Part shown: one piece after another, positions 15,805-25,370 of the stretch | Position numbering within the stretch: position 1 is the first letter of the stretch | Layout: each line of letters starts with the position of its first letter | NCBI GenBank assembly: GCA_965235415.1 | Contig: CBDDXD010000001.1 | Location: forward strand, 1-64,000 | Reading direction: 5' to 3' | From: Fontibacterium subtropicum | GTDB lineage: Bacteria > Pseudomonadota > Alphaproteobacteria > Pelagibacterales > Pelagibacteraceae | Length of the DNA stretch: 64,000 nt | Position numbers and translations under genes: made by a program | Notes under the pieces: model-generated | The model's input: only the letters and a program-made list of their open reading frames with translations | Told to the model about the DNA's origin: nothing | The model's database searches: none

Positions 15805-18491
15805 TAATAATTTTCCTCTGAGGAGTCTTCTACTCTAGCTGCAGAAACAACTTTTTCATCTTCTGAAAGGTTAAAAATCCTAACACCTTGTGTATTTCTA
15901 CCTGTTATCCTAATATCTTTAACATTGCATCTAATCATCTGGCCTTTATCTGTAATTAACATAATTTGATCTTCATGATTAATAGTAAACGCTGAAGCAA
16001 CTCCACCATTTCTTTCAGAACTTATAATATTAATTATTCCTTGGCCTCCTCTACCGCTTACTCTGTACTCATAAGCAGAAGAACGTTTTCCATAACCATT
16101 TTCAGTTACGGTTAAAATATATTGCTCTTTATTTTTGAACTCTTCAATTTGTTTTTTAGTTAATGTTACAATCTTAGTTTTTTCGTTTTCATCATCTGAA
16201 GTTTCATCTGCGCCCTTTTCAAGTCTTGATGCCTTGATATATGATTTTGCTTGATCGGAGGTAATTTTTACACTTTTTAATATTGATAAAGAAATAATTT
16301 TATCATCTTTTTTTAACGACATACCTTTTATTCCTTTAGATGATCTCCCTTTAAAGAGTCTTAGATTTTTTGATTGAACTCTTAAAGCTTTTCCGTTTTT
16401 AGAACTTAATAAAAAGTCATCATCGTCATCTAAAATTTTAATTCCAACAATGGAATCATTATCTTCTAATTTCATTGCTATTTTTCCGCTTTGCTGAATG
16501 CTTTCAAAATCTAAAAGACTATTTTTTCTAACTTTGCCTTTCGCTGTTGCAAAAATAATTTTCATTTTTGCCCATAAAGTTTCATCACTTGGTAACGGCA
16601 TAATCGAGGTGATTACATGACCTTCTTTTAAAGGAAGAATACTATGAAGAGCTTTCCCTTTTGACTGATTAGATCCCTCAGGAATTTTCCATGCTTTTAA
16701 TTTGTAAACAATTCCTTTTGACGAAAAGAAAAGAATTGGAGTATGAGTGTTAGCTGTAAAAATCTGACTTACAAAATCCTCATCTCTGGTCGTTATTCCT
16801 GTTTTACCTTTTCCACCTCTTTTTTGAACTCTAATTGAACTTAAGGGACTTCTTTTAATATATCCTTTATTAGTAATAGTAATAATTACATCTTCTTTTT
16901 GAACCACATCTTCAATTTCAAAATTTTCAACTTGATTAATAATTTTAGTTTTTCTAGGATTTGCAAATTTGGCTTTAATATCTTTAAGCTCATTTTTGAT
17001 CTGTGTTAGCAGTGCATTTCTGTCATTAAGAATTTTTTTATATTGAACTATAAGTTTATAAAGTTCGCTAATTTCTTGATTAATTTCTTCATGACCGATT
17101 GCTGTAAGTTTTTGAAGTCTAAGTTCTAAAATTGCTCTGACTTGATGATCCGACAAATGGTACTGATCTTTGTTAGATAAATCACTTACATCTAAAAAAT
17201 CTTTATTAATTTTTGATTTTTTAAAACTCCATTGTTTATTTTGAAGTGTAGTTTTTGCTTCGTTTGGATTTTTAGATTTACGAATAATTGCTATAATCTC
17301 ATCAATATTTTCTATTGCTATAAATAGACCAATTAAAATGTGAACTCGATCTTTTGCTTTCTTTAAATCAAATAATGTTCTTTTAATTAAAACTTTTTCT
17401 CTAAACTCTACAAAAACTTTTATAAATTGTTTTAAATTTAATAGTTCTGGTTTCCCGTTAAGAATTGCAAGGGTGTTAAATCCAAATGATGATTCAATTG
17501 GAGAATATTTATATAGTTGATTTATAATAATTTCACTCGATACTCCTTTTTTTAAATCAATAACTACTCTTACACCTTCTTTATTAGACTCATCCCTAAT
17601 ATCTGATATGCCTTCAATTTTTTTTTCTCTTACCAAAAGAGCAATTTTTTCAATTAATAAAGATTTATTAGTTTGAAATGGTATTGATTTAATAACTATA
17701 AGAGTTTTATCTTTTTTTTCCTCTTCGGTTTGAATTTCTCCCCTTATTTTTATAGATCCCCTACCTGTTTTATATCCAGTTTTTATTGCATCTTTTCCAA
17801 TTATTAAACCTCCAGTAGGGAAATCAGGTCCTGGAATAAACTTAATTAATTCATCAATAGAAATTTCATTATTATCAATATAAGCAACTGTGCCATCAAT
17901 AATTTCACCAAGATTATGAGGTGGAATATTTGTTGCCATTCCAACAGCTATACCGCCTGCTCCATTTACTAATAAATTGGGAAATTGCGCTGGAAGTACA
18001 GTTGGCTCTAGCTCAGTGTCGTCATAATTATTTTGGTAATCAATGGTATTTTTTTCAATATCCGCAACTAGATATTCAGAAATCTTAGATAATCTTGTCT
18101 CTGTATAACGCATTGCGGCAGCTCTATCACCGTCCATAGAACCAAAATTACCTTGTCCATCTAATAATTTTACACTCATTGAAAAATCTTGAGCTAATCT
18201 TACTAAGGCATCATAAACAGCTTGATCTCCATGTGGGTGATATTTACCAATTACATCTCCCACTACTCTTGCTGATTTTCTAAATTGTTTTGACCAATCA
18301 TATCCACCCTTATACATCGCATAGATAATTCTTCTATGTACTGGCTTTAATCCATCTCTTGCGTCAGGCAGAGCTCTGCTTATTATAACACTCATCGCGT
18401 ATGATAAGTATGAGGTTTTCATCTCATCTACGATTTGAACAGAGTTATATTTTTTATCTTTCAAATTTTCTCGATTTAAATCTTCACTCAT
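15804..18491 (-). CDS. gyrA: DNA gyrase subunit A
   Basis: Type II topoisomerase subunit, 895 residues. The winged-helix and tower region contains GKYHPHGDQAVYDAL, followed by the catalytic Tyr in AMRYTETRLS near residue 125. The C-terminal domain shows beta-pinwheel blades, with the gyrase-specific GyrA box QRGGKGKTG near residue 550. The residue aligned with E. coli Ser83 is Gln, a substitution also found naturally in other Alphaproteobacteria, and Asp87 is kept. Charged insertions such as DDDDDF lie between blades. The gene follows ssb with a 9-base gap and precedes the NDUFS4-like gene. Confidence 0.97.
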   Translation of the reverse strand: MSEDLNRENLKDKKYNSVQIVDEMKTSYLSYAMSVIISRALPDARDGLKPVHRRIIYAMYKGGYDWSKQFRKSARVVGDVIGKYHPHGDQAVYDALVRLAQDFSMSVKLLDGQGNFGSMDGDRAAAMRYTETRLSKISEYLVADIEKNTIDYQNNYDDTELEPTVLPAQFPNLLVNGAGGIAVGMATNIPPHNLGEIIDGTVAYIDNNEISIDELIKFIPGPDFPTGGLIIGKDAIKTGYKTGRGSIKIRGEIQTEEEKKDKTLIVIKSIPFQTNKSLLIEKIALLVREKKIEGISDIRDESNKEGVRVVIDLKKGVSSEIIINQLYKYSPIESSFGFNTLAILNGKPELLNLKQFIKVFVEFREKVLIKRTLFDLKKAKDRVHILIGLFIAIENIDEIIAIIRKSKNPNEAKTTLQNKQWSFKKSKINKDFLDVSDLSNKDQYHLSDHQVRAILELRLQKLTAIGHEEINQEISELYKLIVQYKKILNDRNALLTQIKNELKDIKAKFANPRKTKIINQVENFEIEDVVQKEDVIITITNKGYIKRSPLSSIRVQKRGGKGKTGITTRDEDFVSQIFTANTHTPILFFSSKGIVYKLKAWKIPEGSNQSKGKALHSILPLKEGHVITSIMPLPSDETLWAKMKIIFATAKGKVRKNSLLDFESIQQSGKIAMKLEDNDSIVGIKILDDDDDFLLSSKNGKALRVQSKNLRLFKGRSSKGIKGMSLKKDDKIISLSILKSVKITSDQAKSYIKASRLEKGADETSDDENEKTKIVTLTKKQIEEFKNKEQYILTVTENGYGKRSSAYEYRVSGRGGQGIINIISSERNGGVASAFTINHEDQIMLITDKGQMIRCNVKDIRITGRNTQGVRIFNLSEDEKVVSAARVEDSSEENY

Positions 18492-18500
18492 GAAGGAAAT

Positions 18501-18953
18501 TTAAAATGGTACTTTATCGTCTGGATCTTGAGAGATATCAGGCATATCATCAGAAGGTAATTGGCTGCCTTCTAATTTTTTACTGTCTCCGGATGAAGAA
18601 TTTTTTCCATCCAACATAGTAAGAGAAGAATTGTAACCTTGTAGAACAATTTGAGTGCTGTATTTTTCTTGTCCGTTACTATCAGTATATTTATTAGTGC
18701 TTAATTGACCTTCTATATAAACTTGTGCACCCTTTTTTAAGTATTTTTGAACAACGTTAACTAAACCTTCATTAAAAATAACTACTCTATGCCATTCTGT
18801 TTTTTCTTTTCTTTCCCCAGTATTTTTATCTTTCCAGCTTTCAGAGGTTGCAACACTTAATCTTGCAACGCTTTTTCCATTTTGCATTTGCTTGATTTCA
18901 GGATCATTTCCAAGTCTACCAATTAATAAAACTTTATTTAAGCTACCTGCCAT
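18501..18953 (-). CDS. ssb: Single-stranded DNA-binding protein
   Basis: A 150-residue SSB with an OB-fold (residues 1-110: NKVLLIGRLGNDPE, WHRVVIFN, YIEGQLSTNKY). A short Gly/Ser linker leads to the acidic tip DPDDKVPF, which recruits partner proteins. It lies upstream of gyrA and diverges from uvrA across 83 bases, an ssb-uvrA arrangement shared by many Proteobacteria. Confidence 0.96.
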   Translation of the reverse strand: MAGSLNKVLLIGRLGNDPEIKQMQNGKSVARLSVATSESWKDKNTGERKEKTEWHRVVIFNEGLVNVVQKYLKKGAQVYIEGQLSTNKYTDSNGQEKYSTQIVLQGYNSSLTMLDGKNSSSGDSKKLEGSQLPSDDMPDISQDPDDKVPF

Positions 18954-18968
18954 AATATAGATCTTTTC

Positions 18969-18997
18969 TTGAAGTATGAATTTGATGTTTATTATAT
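18969..18997 (+). promoter_or_regulatory. Candidate sigma-70 promoter for uvrA
   Basis: TTGAAG (18969-18974) and TTATAT (18992-18997) are separated by 17 bases, close to the sigma-70 consensus. They lie 40 bases before the uvrA start in the 83-base gap shared with ssb. I see no clear LexA box. AT-rich DNA produces such matches easily, so this is only a candidate. Confidence 0.4.
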
Positions 18998-19036
18998 CAG
19001 ACTAATCAAATTAAAAGAATAAAATTTAATAAAAAG

Positions 19037-21925
19037 ATGAGTAATAGTGTCACAAAAATCGTTATTAAAGGCGCAAGGGAACATAATTTAAAAAATATTT
19101 CAGTTGAGATTCCAAGAGATAAATTAATAACAATCACAGGTTTATCTGGATCGGGAAAATCATCTTTAGCGTTTGATACAATTTATGCTGAGGGTCAAAG
19201 AAGATATGTTGAAAGCTTGTCAGCATATGCACGTCAATTTTTAGACCGCATGAGAAAACCAGATGTTGATTTAATTGAAGGTCTATCGCCTGCAATATCG
19301 ATTGAACAAAAAACTACTTCCAAAAACCCAAGATCAATTGTTGCAACAGTAACTGAAATTTATGACTATATGCGTGTTTTATACGCAAGAGTTGGAACTC
19401 CCTATTCCCCATTCACTGGTAAACCTATTAAATCGCAAACAATCTCTGAGATGGTAGATCGTATATTAGATTTACCAAAACAATCTAAGATTCAAATTTA
19501 TGCTCCTATCGTTAGAGGAAGAAAAGGAGAATATAAAAAAGAATTACTTGGATACAAAAAAAGAGGCTTTCAAAAAGCAAGAATTGATGGGAAAATTTAT
19601 GAAATTGATAAGTCTCCTGTTTTAAATAAAAATGTAAAACACGATATTGATATTTATATTGATGGTTTTATTAATGAAAAAAAAGAACAACAAAGAATTG
19701 CAGAAAGTATTGAAACTACTTTGTCCTTATCAGATGGTTTAGTTTATGTAGATTTTACAAACGAAAATCTTCCAAAAGAATTTAAAAAAAATGAAAAAAT
19801 AGTATTTTCTTCAAAATTTGCATGTCCTGAAAGTGGGTTTACAATTGAAGAAATAGAACCAAGACTATTCTCTTTTAACAGTCCATACGGAGCATGCCCA
19901 GAATGTGAAGGAATTGGAATTGATCTTTATATAGATCCAAAATTAGTAATCCCTAATGATAAAAAATCTTTAATAGATGGCGCTATCGTTCCTTGGGCCT
20001 CAAGTTCAACTTTATATTATGCTCAAACTTTATCTTCATTAGCAAAACATTATAATTTTTCATTAGAAACTCCATGGAGAGATTTACCAAAAAAAATACA
20101 AGATATTATTTTGTATGGATCGGGAGAAGAAGAAATTAAATTTTCCTATGATGATGGCTATGAAAAATATTCTAATAAAAAAACATTTGAAGGAGTAGTT
20201 AATAATTTAGAAAGAAAATATTTAGAAACTGACAGCGACTGGAAGAGAGACGAAATTTCTCAATTTCAAAATGAAACAGAGTGTGAGAGATGCAAAGGAA
20301 TGCGTCTTAAAGAAGAATCTCTTGCAGTAAAAATAAAAAATTTAAATATAAGTGAAGTTTCAAGAATGTCTATTCAAAGTGCGTATGAATGGTTTTCTAC
20401 TCTTCATAATCATTTGACTGAAAAAGAAAATAAAATTTCAGTACATATTTTAAAAGAAATTAACGAAAGATTAAGTTTCTTAATAAATGTAGGTCTTGAT
20501 TATTTAAATTTATCAAGATCTTCGGGAACATTGTCTGGAGGAGAATCTCAAAGAATAAGATTAGCATCACAAATTGGTTCAGGTTTAACTGGAGTCCTTT
20601 ATGTTTTAGATGAGCCATCTATAGGATTACATCAGAAAGATAATATTAAACTATTAAATGCTCTTAAAAGATTAAGAGACTTGGGTAATACAGTTATAGT
20701 TGTAGAGCACGATGAAGAAGCAATGCTTAGTTCTGATCATATTATTGATCTTGGACCTGGAGCTGGAACTGAAGGAGGTCATATTATTGCTGCTGGTACC
20801 CCTTTAGAAATCAAGCAAAATGAAAATAGTATAACAGGACAATATCTATCTGGAAAAAAATATATTTCTATTCCACACATAAGAAGAAAAGCAAAGGATG
20901 GAAGATATTTAACTCTGAGTGGAGCAACTGGAAATAATTTGCAAAATATTACAGCAAAAATTCCCCTTGGAACCTTTACCGCTGTAACAGGTGTGTCAGG
21001 TAGTGGTAAATCAACTTTTATTCTTCACACTCTTTATAGAGCTTTAAATTTAATGATAAATAAAACCATAACAAAAAATATGCCAAAACCTTTTAAAGGT
21101 ATTCATGGCTATGAATATTTAGATAAAATAATTGATATAGATCAATCTCCTATTGGTAGAACGCCAAGATCTAACCCCGCAACATACTCTGGAGCATTTA
21201 CTGTTATAAGAGAATGGTTCGTCAATTTACCAGATTCAAAAGCAAGAGGTTATAAACCTGGTCGATTTTCTTTTAACGTCAAAGGAGGAAGATGTGAAGC
21301 TTGTGAAGGTGATGGAGTAATAACTTATGAAATGCATTTTTTACCTGATGTTTATGTTCAATGCGATGTATGTAAAGGTAATAGATATAATAGAGAAACT
21401 TTAGAGATAAGATTTAAAGATAAAAATATTGCAGATGTCTTAAACATGACCGTTGATGAAGGTGTTAATTTTTTTGAAAATATATCATCAATAAAAGATA
21501 AACTTTTAACTCTTCAAAAAGTTGGACTTGGATATATAAAAATTGGACAACAAGCTACAACTCTTTCTGGTGGCGAAGCTCAAAGAATTAAACTTGCAAA
21601 AGAATTATCTAAAAGAGCAACAGGAAGAACTATTTACATACTAGATGAACCAACGACAGGCTTGCATGTTCATGATGTTAAAAAACTACTAGAAGTTCTT
21701 CATACTTTTGTGAATAAAGGAAACACAGTAATTGTCATTGAACATAATTTGGATGTAATAAAAACAGCCGATTGGATTATTGATATGGGTCCTGAAGGAG
21801 GCGTAAAAGGTGGTAAAATTATTGCTGAAGGCAGTCCAGAAGACGTTTCGCTTATAAAAGGCAGTTATACAGGTGAATTTTTAAAGAAAATTCTATCTAA
21901 AAATATTTCAAAAAAAATTGCATAA
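19037..21925 (+). CDS. uvrA: UvrABC excinuclease subunit A
   Basis: Damage-recognition ATPase of nucleotide excision repair; 962 residues with two ABC modules. The first Walker A is GLSGSGKS near residue 34, and its signature is LSGGESQRIRLA with LDEPSIGLH. The second Walker A is GVSGSGKST near residue 653, with signature LSGGEAQRIKLA and LDEPTTGLH. Zinc-finger cysteines are visible in CPECEGIGI, CERCKG, and the CEACEGDG/CDVCKG pair. The gene is monocistronic or read into the following membrane protein 30 bases away. With photolyase at 42.5 kb the window encodes two UV repair routes. Confidence 0.97.
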   Translation: MSNSVTKIVIKGAREHNLKNISVEIPRDKLITITGLSGSGKSSLAFDTIYAEGQRRYVESLSAYARQFLDRMRKPDVDLIEGLSPAISIEQKTTSKNPRSIVATVTEIYDYMRVLYARVGTPYSPFTGKPIKSQTISEMVDRILDLPKQSKIQIYAPIVRGRKGEYKKELLGYKKRGFQKARIDGKIYEIDKSPVLNKNVKHDIDIYIDGFINEKKEQQRIAESIETTLSLSDGLVYVDFTNENLPKEFKKNEKIVFSSKFACPESGFTIEEIEPRLFSFNSPYGACPECEGIGIDLYIDPKLVIPNDKKSLIDGAIVPWASSSTLYYAQTLSSLAKHYNFSLETPWRDLPKKIQDIILYGSGEEEIKFSYDDGYEKYSNKKTFEGVVNNLERKYLETDSDWKRDEISQFQNETECERCKGMRLKEESLAVKIKNLNISEVSRMSIQSAYEWFSTLHNHLTEKENKISVHILKEINERLSFLINVGLDYLNLSRSSGTLSGGESQRIRLASQIGSGLTGVLYVLDEPSIGLHQKDNIKLLNALKRLRDLGNTVIVVEHDEEAMLSSDHIIDLGPGAGTEGGHIIAAGTPLEIKQNENSITGQYLSGKKYISIPHIRRKAKDGRYLTLSGATGNNLQNITAKIPLGTFTAVTGVSGSGKSTFILHTLYRALNLMINKTITKNMPKPFKGIHGYEYLDKIIDIDQSPIGRTPRSNPATYSGAFTVIREWFVNLPDSKARGYKPGRFSFNVKGGRCEACEGDGVITYEMHFLPDVYVQCDVCKGNRYNRETLEIRFKDKNIADVLNMTVDEGVNFFENISSIKDKLLTLQKVGLGYIKIGQQATTLSGGEAQRIKLAKELSKRATGRTIYILDEPTTGLHVHDVKKLLEVLHTFVNKGNTVIVIEHNLDVIKTADWIIDMGPEGGVKGGKIIAEGSPEDVSLIKGSYTGEFLKKILSKNISKKIA

Positions 21926-21954
21926 AAAAATATTTTCTATGTTAATATCGGTTC

Positions 21955-22554
21955 ATGGGAATCAGTAATATTCTTCAATCATTACCAAAGACAATAATTA
22001 GCTCTGTTATTGCTACATTAATTTTCTTTGGAGTTTTATTTTATATTAACGATGGTTGGGCTAATGATAGATATTTTTGGAGTGCTATATTTAGATACAT
22101 GCACGTTGTGTCCGGAATTATGTGGATAGGACTGTTGTGGTATTTTAATTTTGTACAAATACCTAGTATGCCAAAAATTCCTGACGAACAAAAACCTGCT
22201 ATTGGTAAAGTAATAGCTCCTACAGCTTTATTTTGGTTTCGTTGGGCTGCACTTTCAACAATTATTACAGGATTAATCACCGCATATTTAAATGGTTATG
22301 TTCACGAAGCGTTAGCATTCAAAGGAAATCCTAAAAATATTACAATAGGAATTGGAATGTGGCTTGGAATAATTATGGCTTTTAACGTTTGGTTTATAAT
22401 TTGGCCAAATCAAAAAAGAGCTTTAGGAATTGTTGAATGTGATCCTGAAACAAAATCTAAATCAGCAAGAATGGCGATGCTAATATCTAGAACGAACACT
22501 TTCTTGTCTATTCCAATGCTTTTGACAATGGTCATTGCTCAAAATCTTTATTAA
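21955..22554 (+). CDS. PuuD-like (urate hydroxylase N-terminal type) membrane protein
   Basis: A 199-residue protein with four or five membrane helices (about residues 13-33, 45-65, 85-105, 122-145 and 175-195). The motifs RYMHVVSGIMWIGLLWYFNFVQ and WFRWAAL match the membrane domain found at the N-terminus of urate hydroxylase PuuD. Here it stands alone without a cytochrome c domain. The His residues may bind haem, but the role is unproven. The stop overlaps that of secF on the other strand by 4 bases. Confidence 0.65.
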   Translation: MGISNILQSLPKTIISSVIATLIFFGVLFYINDGWANDRYFWSAIFRYMHVVSGIMWIGLLWYFNFVQIPSMPKIPDEQKPAIGKVIAPTALFWFRWAALSTIITGLITAYLNGYVHEALAFKGNPKNITIGIGMWLGIIMAFNVWFIIWPNQKRALGIVECDPETKSKSARMAMLISRTNTFLSIPMLLTMVIAQNLY

Positions 22555-23432
22555 GGCGTATTATCAATTTTTACAGACCAATCTCTTTTAACTTTAAAAA
22601 ACATTACTATTGGCGATGCTATATAAATTGAAGAATAAGTTCCTATTATAATTCCAAAAGTTATTGCGAAAGCAAATCCTCTTAGAACCTCCCCTCCAAA
22701 AATTAAAACAGCAATGATAGATAAAAGCGTTGTACCGGAAGTTTTTAATGTACGAGAAAGAGTATTATTTAAAGATTCATTTACTAAGATTGATAATTCG
22801 GAACTACTATCTTTTTTTAAATTTTCTCTAATACGATCATAAATAATAACAGTATCGTTAATTGAATAACCAATAATAGTTAATAATGCCGCTACAATTG
22901 TAAGATCAAATTGTAATCCTAAAAGAGAAAATACCCCAACGGTAATAATAGTGTCATGAAAGAGAGCAACTATACCACCAAAACTAAACTGCCACTCAAA
23001 GCGAAACCATAAATATAAAAACATTGCAACAAAGCATAATAAAACTGAATAAATAGCGGATTTAATCAATTCAGAACCTACTTTAGGACCTACTGTCTCA
23101 ACTTTTCTAATTATAATTTTTTCTTTTAAATCTTTTTCAATAAAATTTTTTATATCATTTGGTGAAACACTATTGTCAGTGGAAATTAAAAAATCATTGA
23201 CTGTTCCAAATTCTTTTACAGAATAGTTGTTAATTTTAAATTTTGATAAAGAATTTCTAATTTTTTCTATTTCAATTTTTTTTTCTAGTCGAATTTCGAT
23301 CGTCGTTCCTCCTTTAAAATCAACTCCAAAATCTAGTCCTTTTGTAAATACTAGGATAATTGAGGCTAAAACTAAAAAAGTTGAAAAAAATAAAAAAAAA
23401 TTTTTATATTTTAAAAAATTAAAATTTGTCAT
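22551..23432 (-). CDS. secF: Protein translocase subunit SecF
   Basis: A 293-residue RND-type membrane protein partnering SecD to pull secreted proteins out of SecYEG. The first helix (residues 10-30) is followed by the periplasmic P1 domain with LDFGVDFKGGTTIEI. The five helices at the C-terminus include IGYSINDTVIIYDRIREN, the conserved fourth-helix motif. The gene follows secD with one base between them and converges on the PuuD-like gene. Confidence 0.95.
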   Translation of the reverse strand: MTNFNFLKYKNFFLFFSTFLVLASIILVFTKGLDFGVDFKGGTTIEIRLEKKIEIEKIRNSLSKFKINNYSVKEFGTVNDFLISTDNSVSPNDIKNFIEKDLKEKIIIRKVETVGPKVGSELIKSAIYSVLLCFVAMFLYLWFRFEWQFSFGGIVALFHDTIITVGVFSLLGLQFDLTIVAALLTIIGYSINDTVIIYDRIRENLKKDSSSELSILVNESLNNTLSRTLKTSGTTLLSIIAVLIFGGEVLRGFAFAITFGIIIGTYSSIYIASPIVMFFKVKRDWSVKIDNTP

Positions 23433-23433
23433 T

Positions 23434-25014
23434 TTAAATACTTATAATTTTATCTTTATTAACCATTAGATATTTTGAAACCATTAATCTGCTGATTGTA
23501 AAAGCTGTAAAAAATGAAGTTATTAATCCAACACATAAAGTGATTGCAAAACCTTTAACGGGACCACTACCTAAATAAAATAAAATAATACCGGCAATTA
23601 ATGTTGTTAAATTTGAATCAATAATAGTTAATAATGATTTTCTATAAGCAATATCAAATGCAATAATATTTGATTTTTCAATCTTCAATTCTTCTCTGGC
23701 TCTTTCATAAATTATTACATTTGTATCAATAGCCATACCAACTGTTAGGACAATTCCAGCTATTCCAGGTAAAGTTAGAGTTGATCCAAATAAAGACAAA
23801 ACTGAAATTAAAATGACAATATTAAGTAGAAGGGAAATATTTGCAAATAATCCAAATAATTTATATGCGTATACAATATATACAAAGACCAACATGAACC
23901 CTGCAATGAAAGATATAATCCCATATCGAATAGAGTCTTTGCCTAAATCGGCACCGACTGTTCTTTCTTCAATAATTTTCATTGGCGCTGGTAAAGCTCC
24001 AGCTCTTAATAAAATAGCTAACTGATTGGCTTCCTCAACTGTAAATCCCCCAGATATTTGACCACTACCGGTAAGTATAGGCTCTCTAATAACAGGAGAG
24101 CTTATAATTTCATTATCTAAAATAATTGCAAGAGGCCTACCCACATTATCTTTTGTAGCGTTTGCAAATTTTTTAGCTCCTACACTATCAAATTTAAAAC
24201 TAACAATTGATTGATTTGTTTGTCTGTCAAAGCCAGGTTGAGCATCAGTTAAATTTTCACCTGATACAATCAATTTTTTCTCAACTTCTATGAATGAATT
24301 ATCAGACTTATTTTTGATTTTTTCAAATCCAAGATTATCTCCGGAAGTATTAGAAGTTTTTAAAAATTTAAAATTTAATTGAGCTGTTTTTCCAAGAATA
24401 TTTTTAAAAGTAGATGGATCTGCCAATCCTGGTAACTCTACAAGAATTCTACTCTCTCCTTTTTGTTGAATAGCTGGTTCTTTAGTACCGAGTTGATCTA
24501 CTCTTTTTCTTACTATTTCTACAGATTGATTAATGGCATCTTTTTTAAGATGCTTAATATATTCATCGGTAAATTGTAAAATAAATATATCTTTTTCAAT
24601 TCTATAAAAAAAATCCTTACTAGTATTTTCAATATTCTTTTTAACTCTAAAAAAAGTTCCTTTATTACTTGAATCATTAATAACATTAATAACGCTATCT
24701 TTTTGCGTTGGATCTTTAAGCTCAAAAGTTATTTTGTTATCTAAAATATTTAAATTTTTGAAATTTATTTTTTTTTCAATAAAATTTTTTTTTAAATCTG
24801 AAGATTTCTCATCTAATTTTTTAACGATTAAAGGATTGATATCAATTTCTAGAAGTAAATATGAACCCCCTTGAAGATCTAAACCTAAATTTATTTTTTT
24901 ATCTAAAAATAAATTAGTTTTATTTAAAAAATTAAAGTTTCCTAAAAAAATATATAAAAAAAATATAATTGAAGATATTATAAATCCAATTTTTAATCTG
25001 GAAAAATTTAACAC
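23434..25014 (-). CDS. secD: Protein translocase subunit SecD
   Basis: A 526-residue SecD. It has an N-terminal helix (residues 8-26), the LGLDLQGGSYLLLEID motif near 42 and a large periplasmic domain. The C-terminal six-helix unit contains the proton-relay motif IVLTVGMAIDTNVIIYERAREE near residue 430. It is the middle gene of yajC-secD-secF, with gaps of 8 and 1 bases. Confidence 0.95.
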   Translation of the reverse strand: MLNFSRLKIGFIISSIIFFLYIFLGNFNFLNKTNLFLDKKINLGLDLQGGSYLLLEIDINPLIVKKLDEKSSDLKKNFIEKKINFKNLNILDNKITFELKDPTQKDSVINVINDSSNKGTFFRVKKNIENTSKDFFYRIEKDIFILQFTDEYIKHLKKDAINQSVEIVRKRVDQLGTKEPAIQQKGESRILVELPGLADPSTFKNILGKTAQLNFKFLKTSNTSGDNLGFEKIKNKSDNSFIEVEKKLIVSGENLTDAQPGFDRQTNQSIVSFKFDSVGAKKFANATKDNVGRPLAIILDNEIISSPVIREPILTGSGQISGGFTVEEANQLAILLRAGALPAPMKIIEERTVGADLGKDSIRYGIISFIAGFMLVFVYIVYAYKLFGLFANISLLLNIVILISVLSLFGSTLTLPGIAGIVLTVGMAIDTNVIIYERAREELKIEKSNIIAFDIAYRKSLLTIIDSNLTTLIAGIILFYLGSGPVKGFAITLCVGLITSFFTAFTISRLMVSKYLMVNKDKIISI

Positions 25015-25021
25015 TACTAAT

Positions 25022-25303
25022 TTAATTAGTTTCTGATTTAGATAAAACTTGTGCGATTGTTGATCTTATAATTTTAACATTAATATTTTCAGCAATTTCT
25101 AATTCGGCTTTTTCTTCATCTATAATTCTTGAAATTTTTCCTATAATTCCACCTGCAGTAACAACGGTATCGCCTCTTGTTAATTTTGAAATCATTAACT
25201 TATGTTCAGCAACTCGTTTTTGCTGTGGTCTAATTAATAAGAAATAAAAGATAACAAATATTAATATTAACGGTATAAATTGAGCGAAACCTGATGCTGA
25301 CAT
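25022..25303 (-). CDS. yajC: Sec translocase accessory protein YajC
   Basis: A 93-residue protein with one membrane helix (residues 8-25, FIPLILIFVIFYFLLIRPQ), then RPQQKR and the KLTRGDTVVTAGGIIGKI block characteristic of YajC. It associates with SecDF. First gene of the secDF operon, 68 bases downstream of serS; that gap is AT-rich and shows no clear terminator. Confidence 0.93.
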   Translation of the reverse strand: MSASGFAQFIPLILIFVIFYFLLIRPQQKRVAEHKLMISKLTRGDTVVTAGGIIGKISRIIDEEKAELEIAENINVKIIRSTIAQVLSKSETN

Positions 25304-25370
25304 AATGTGCTTGAATATACTAGATGATGTTTAAATACAATAATTTTATTAATTTTTTATTTTATATTAA

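Noticed and set aside
15804..18491. Gln at the GyrA Ser83 position as acquired quinolone resistance.
   Set aside because: Non-Ser residues at this place are natural in many Alphaproteobacteria, so it is lineage background.
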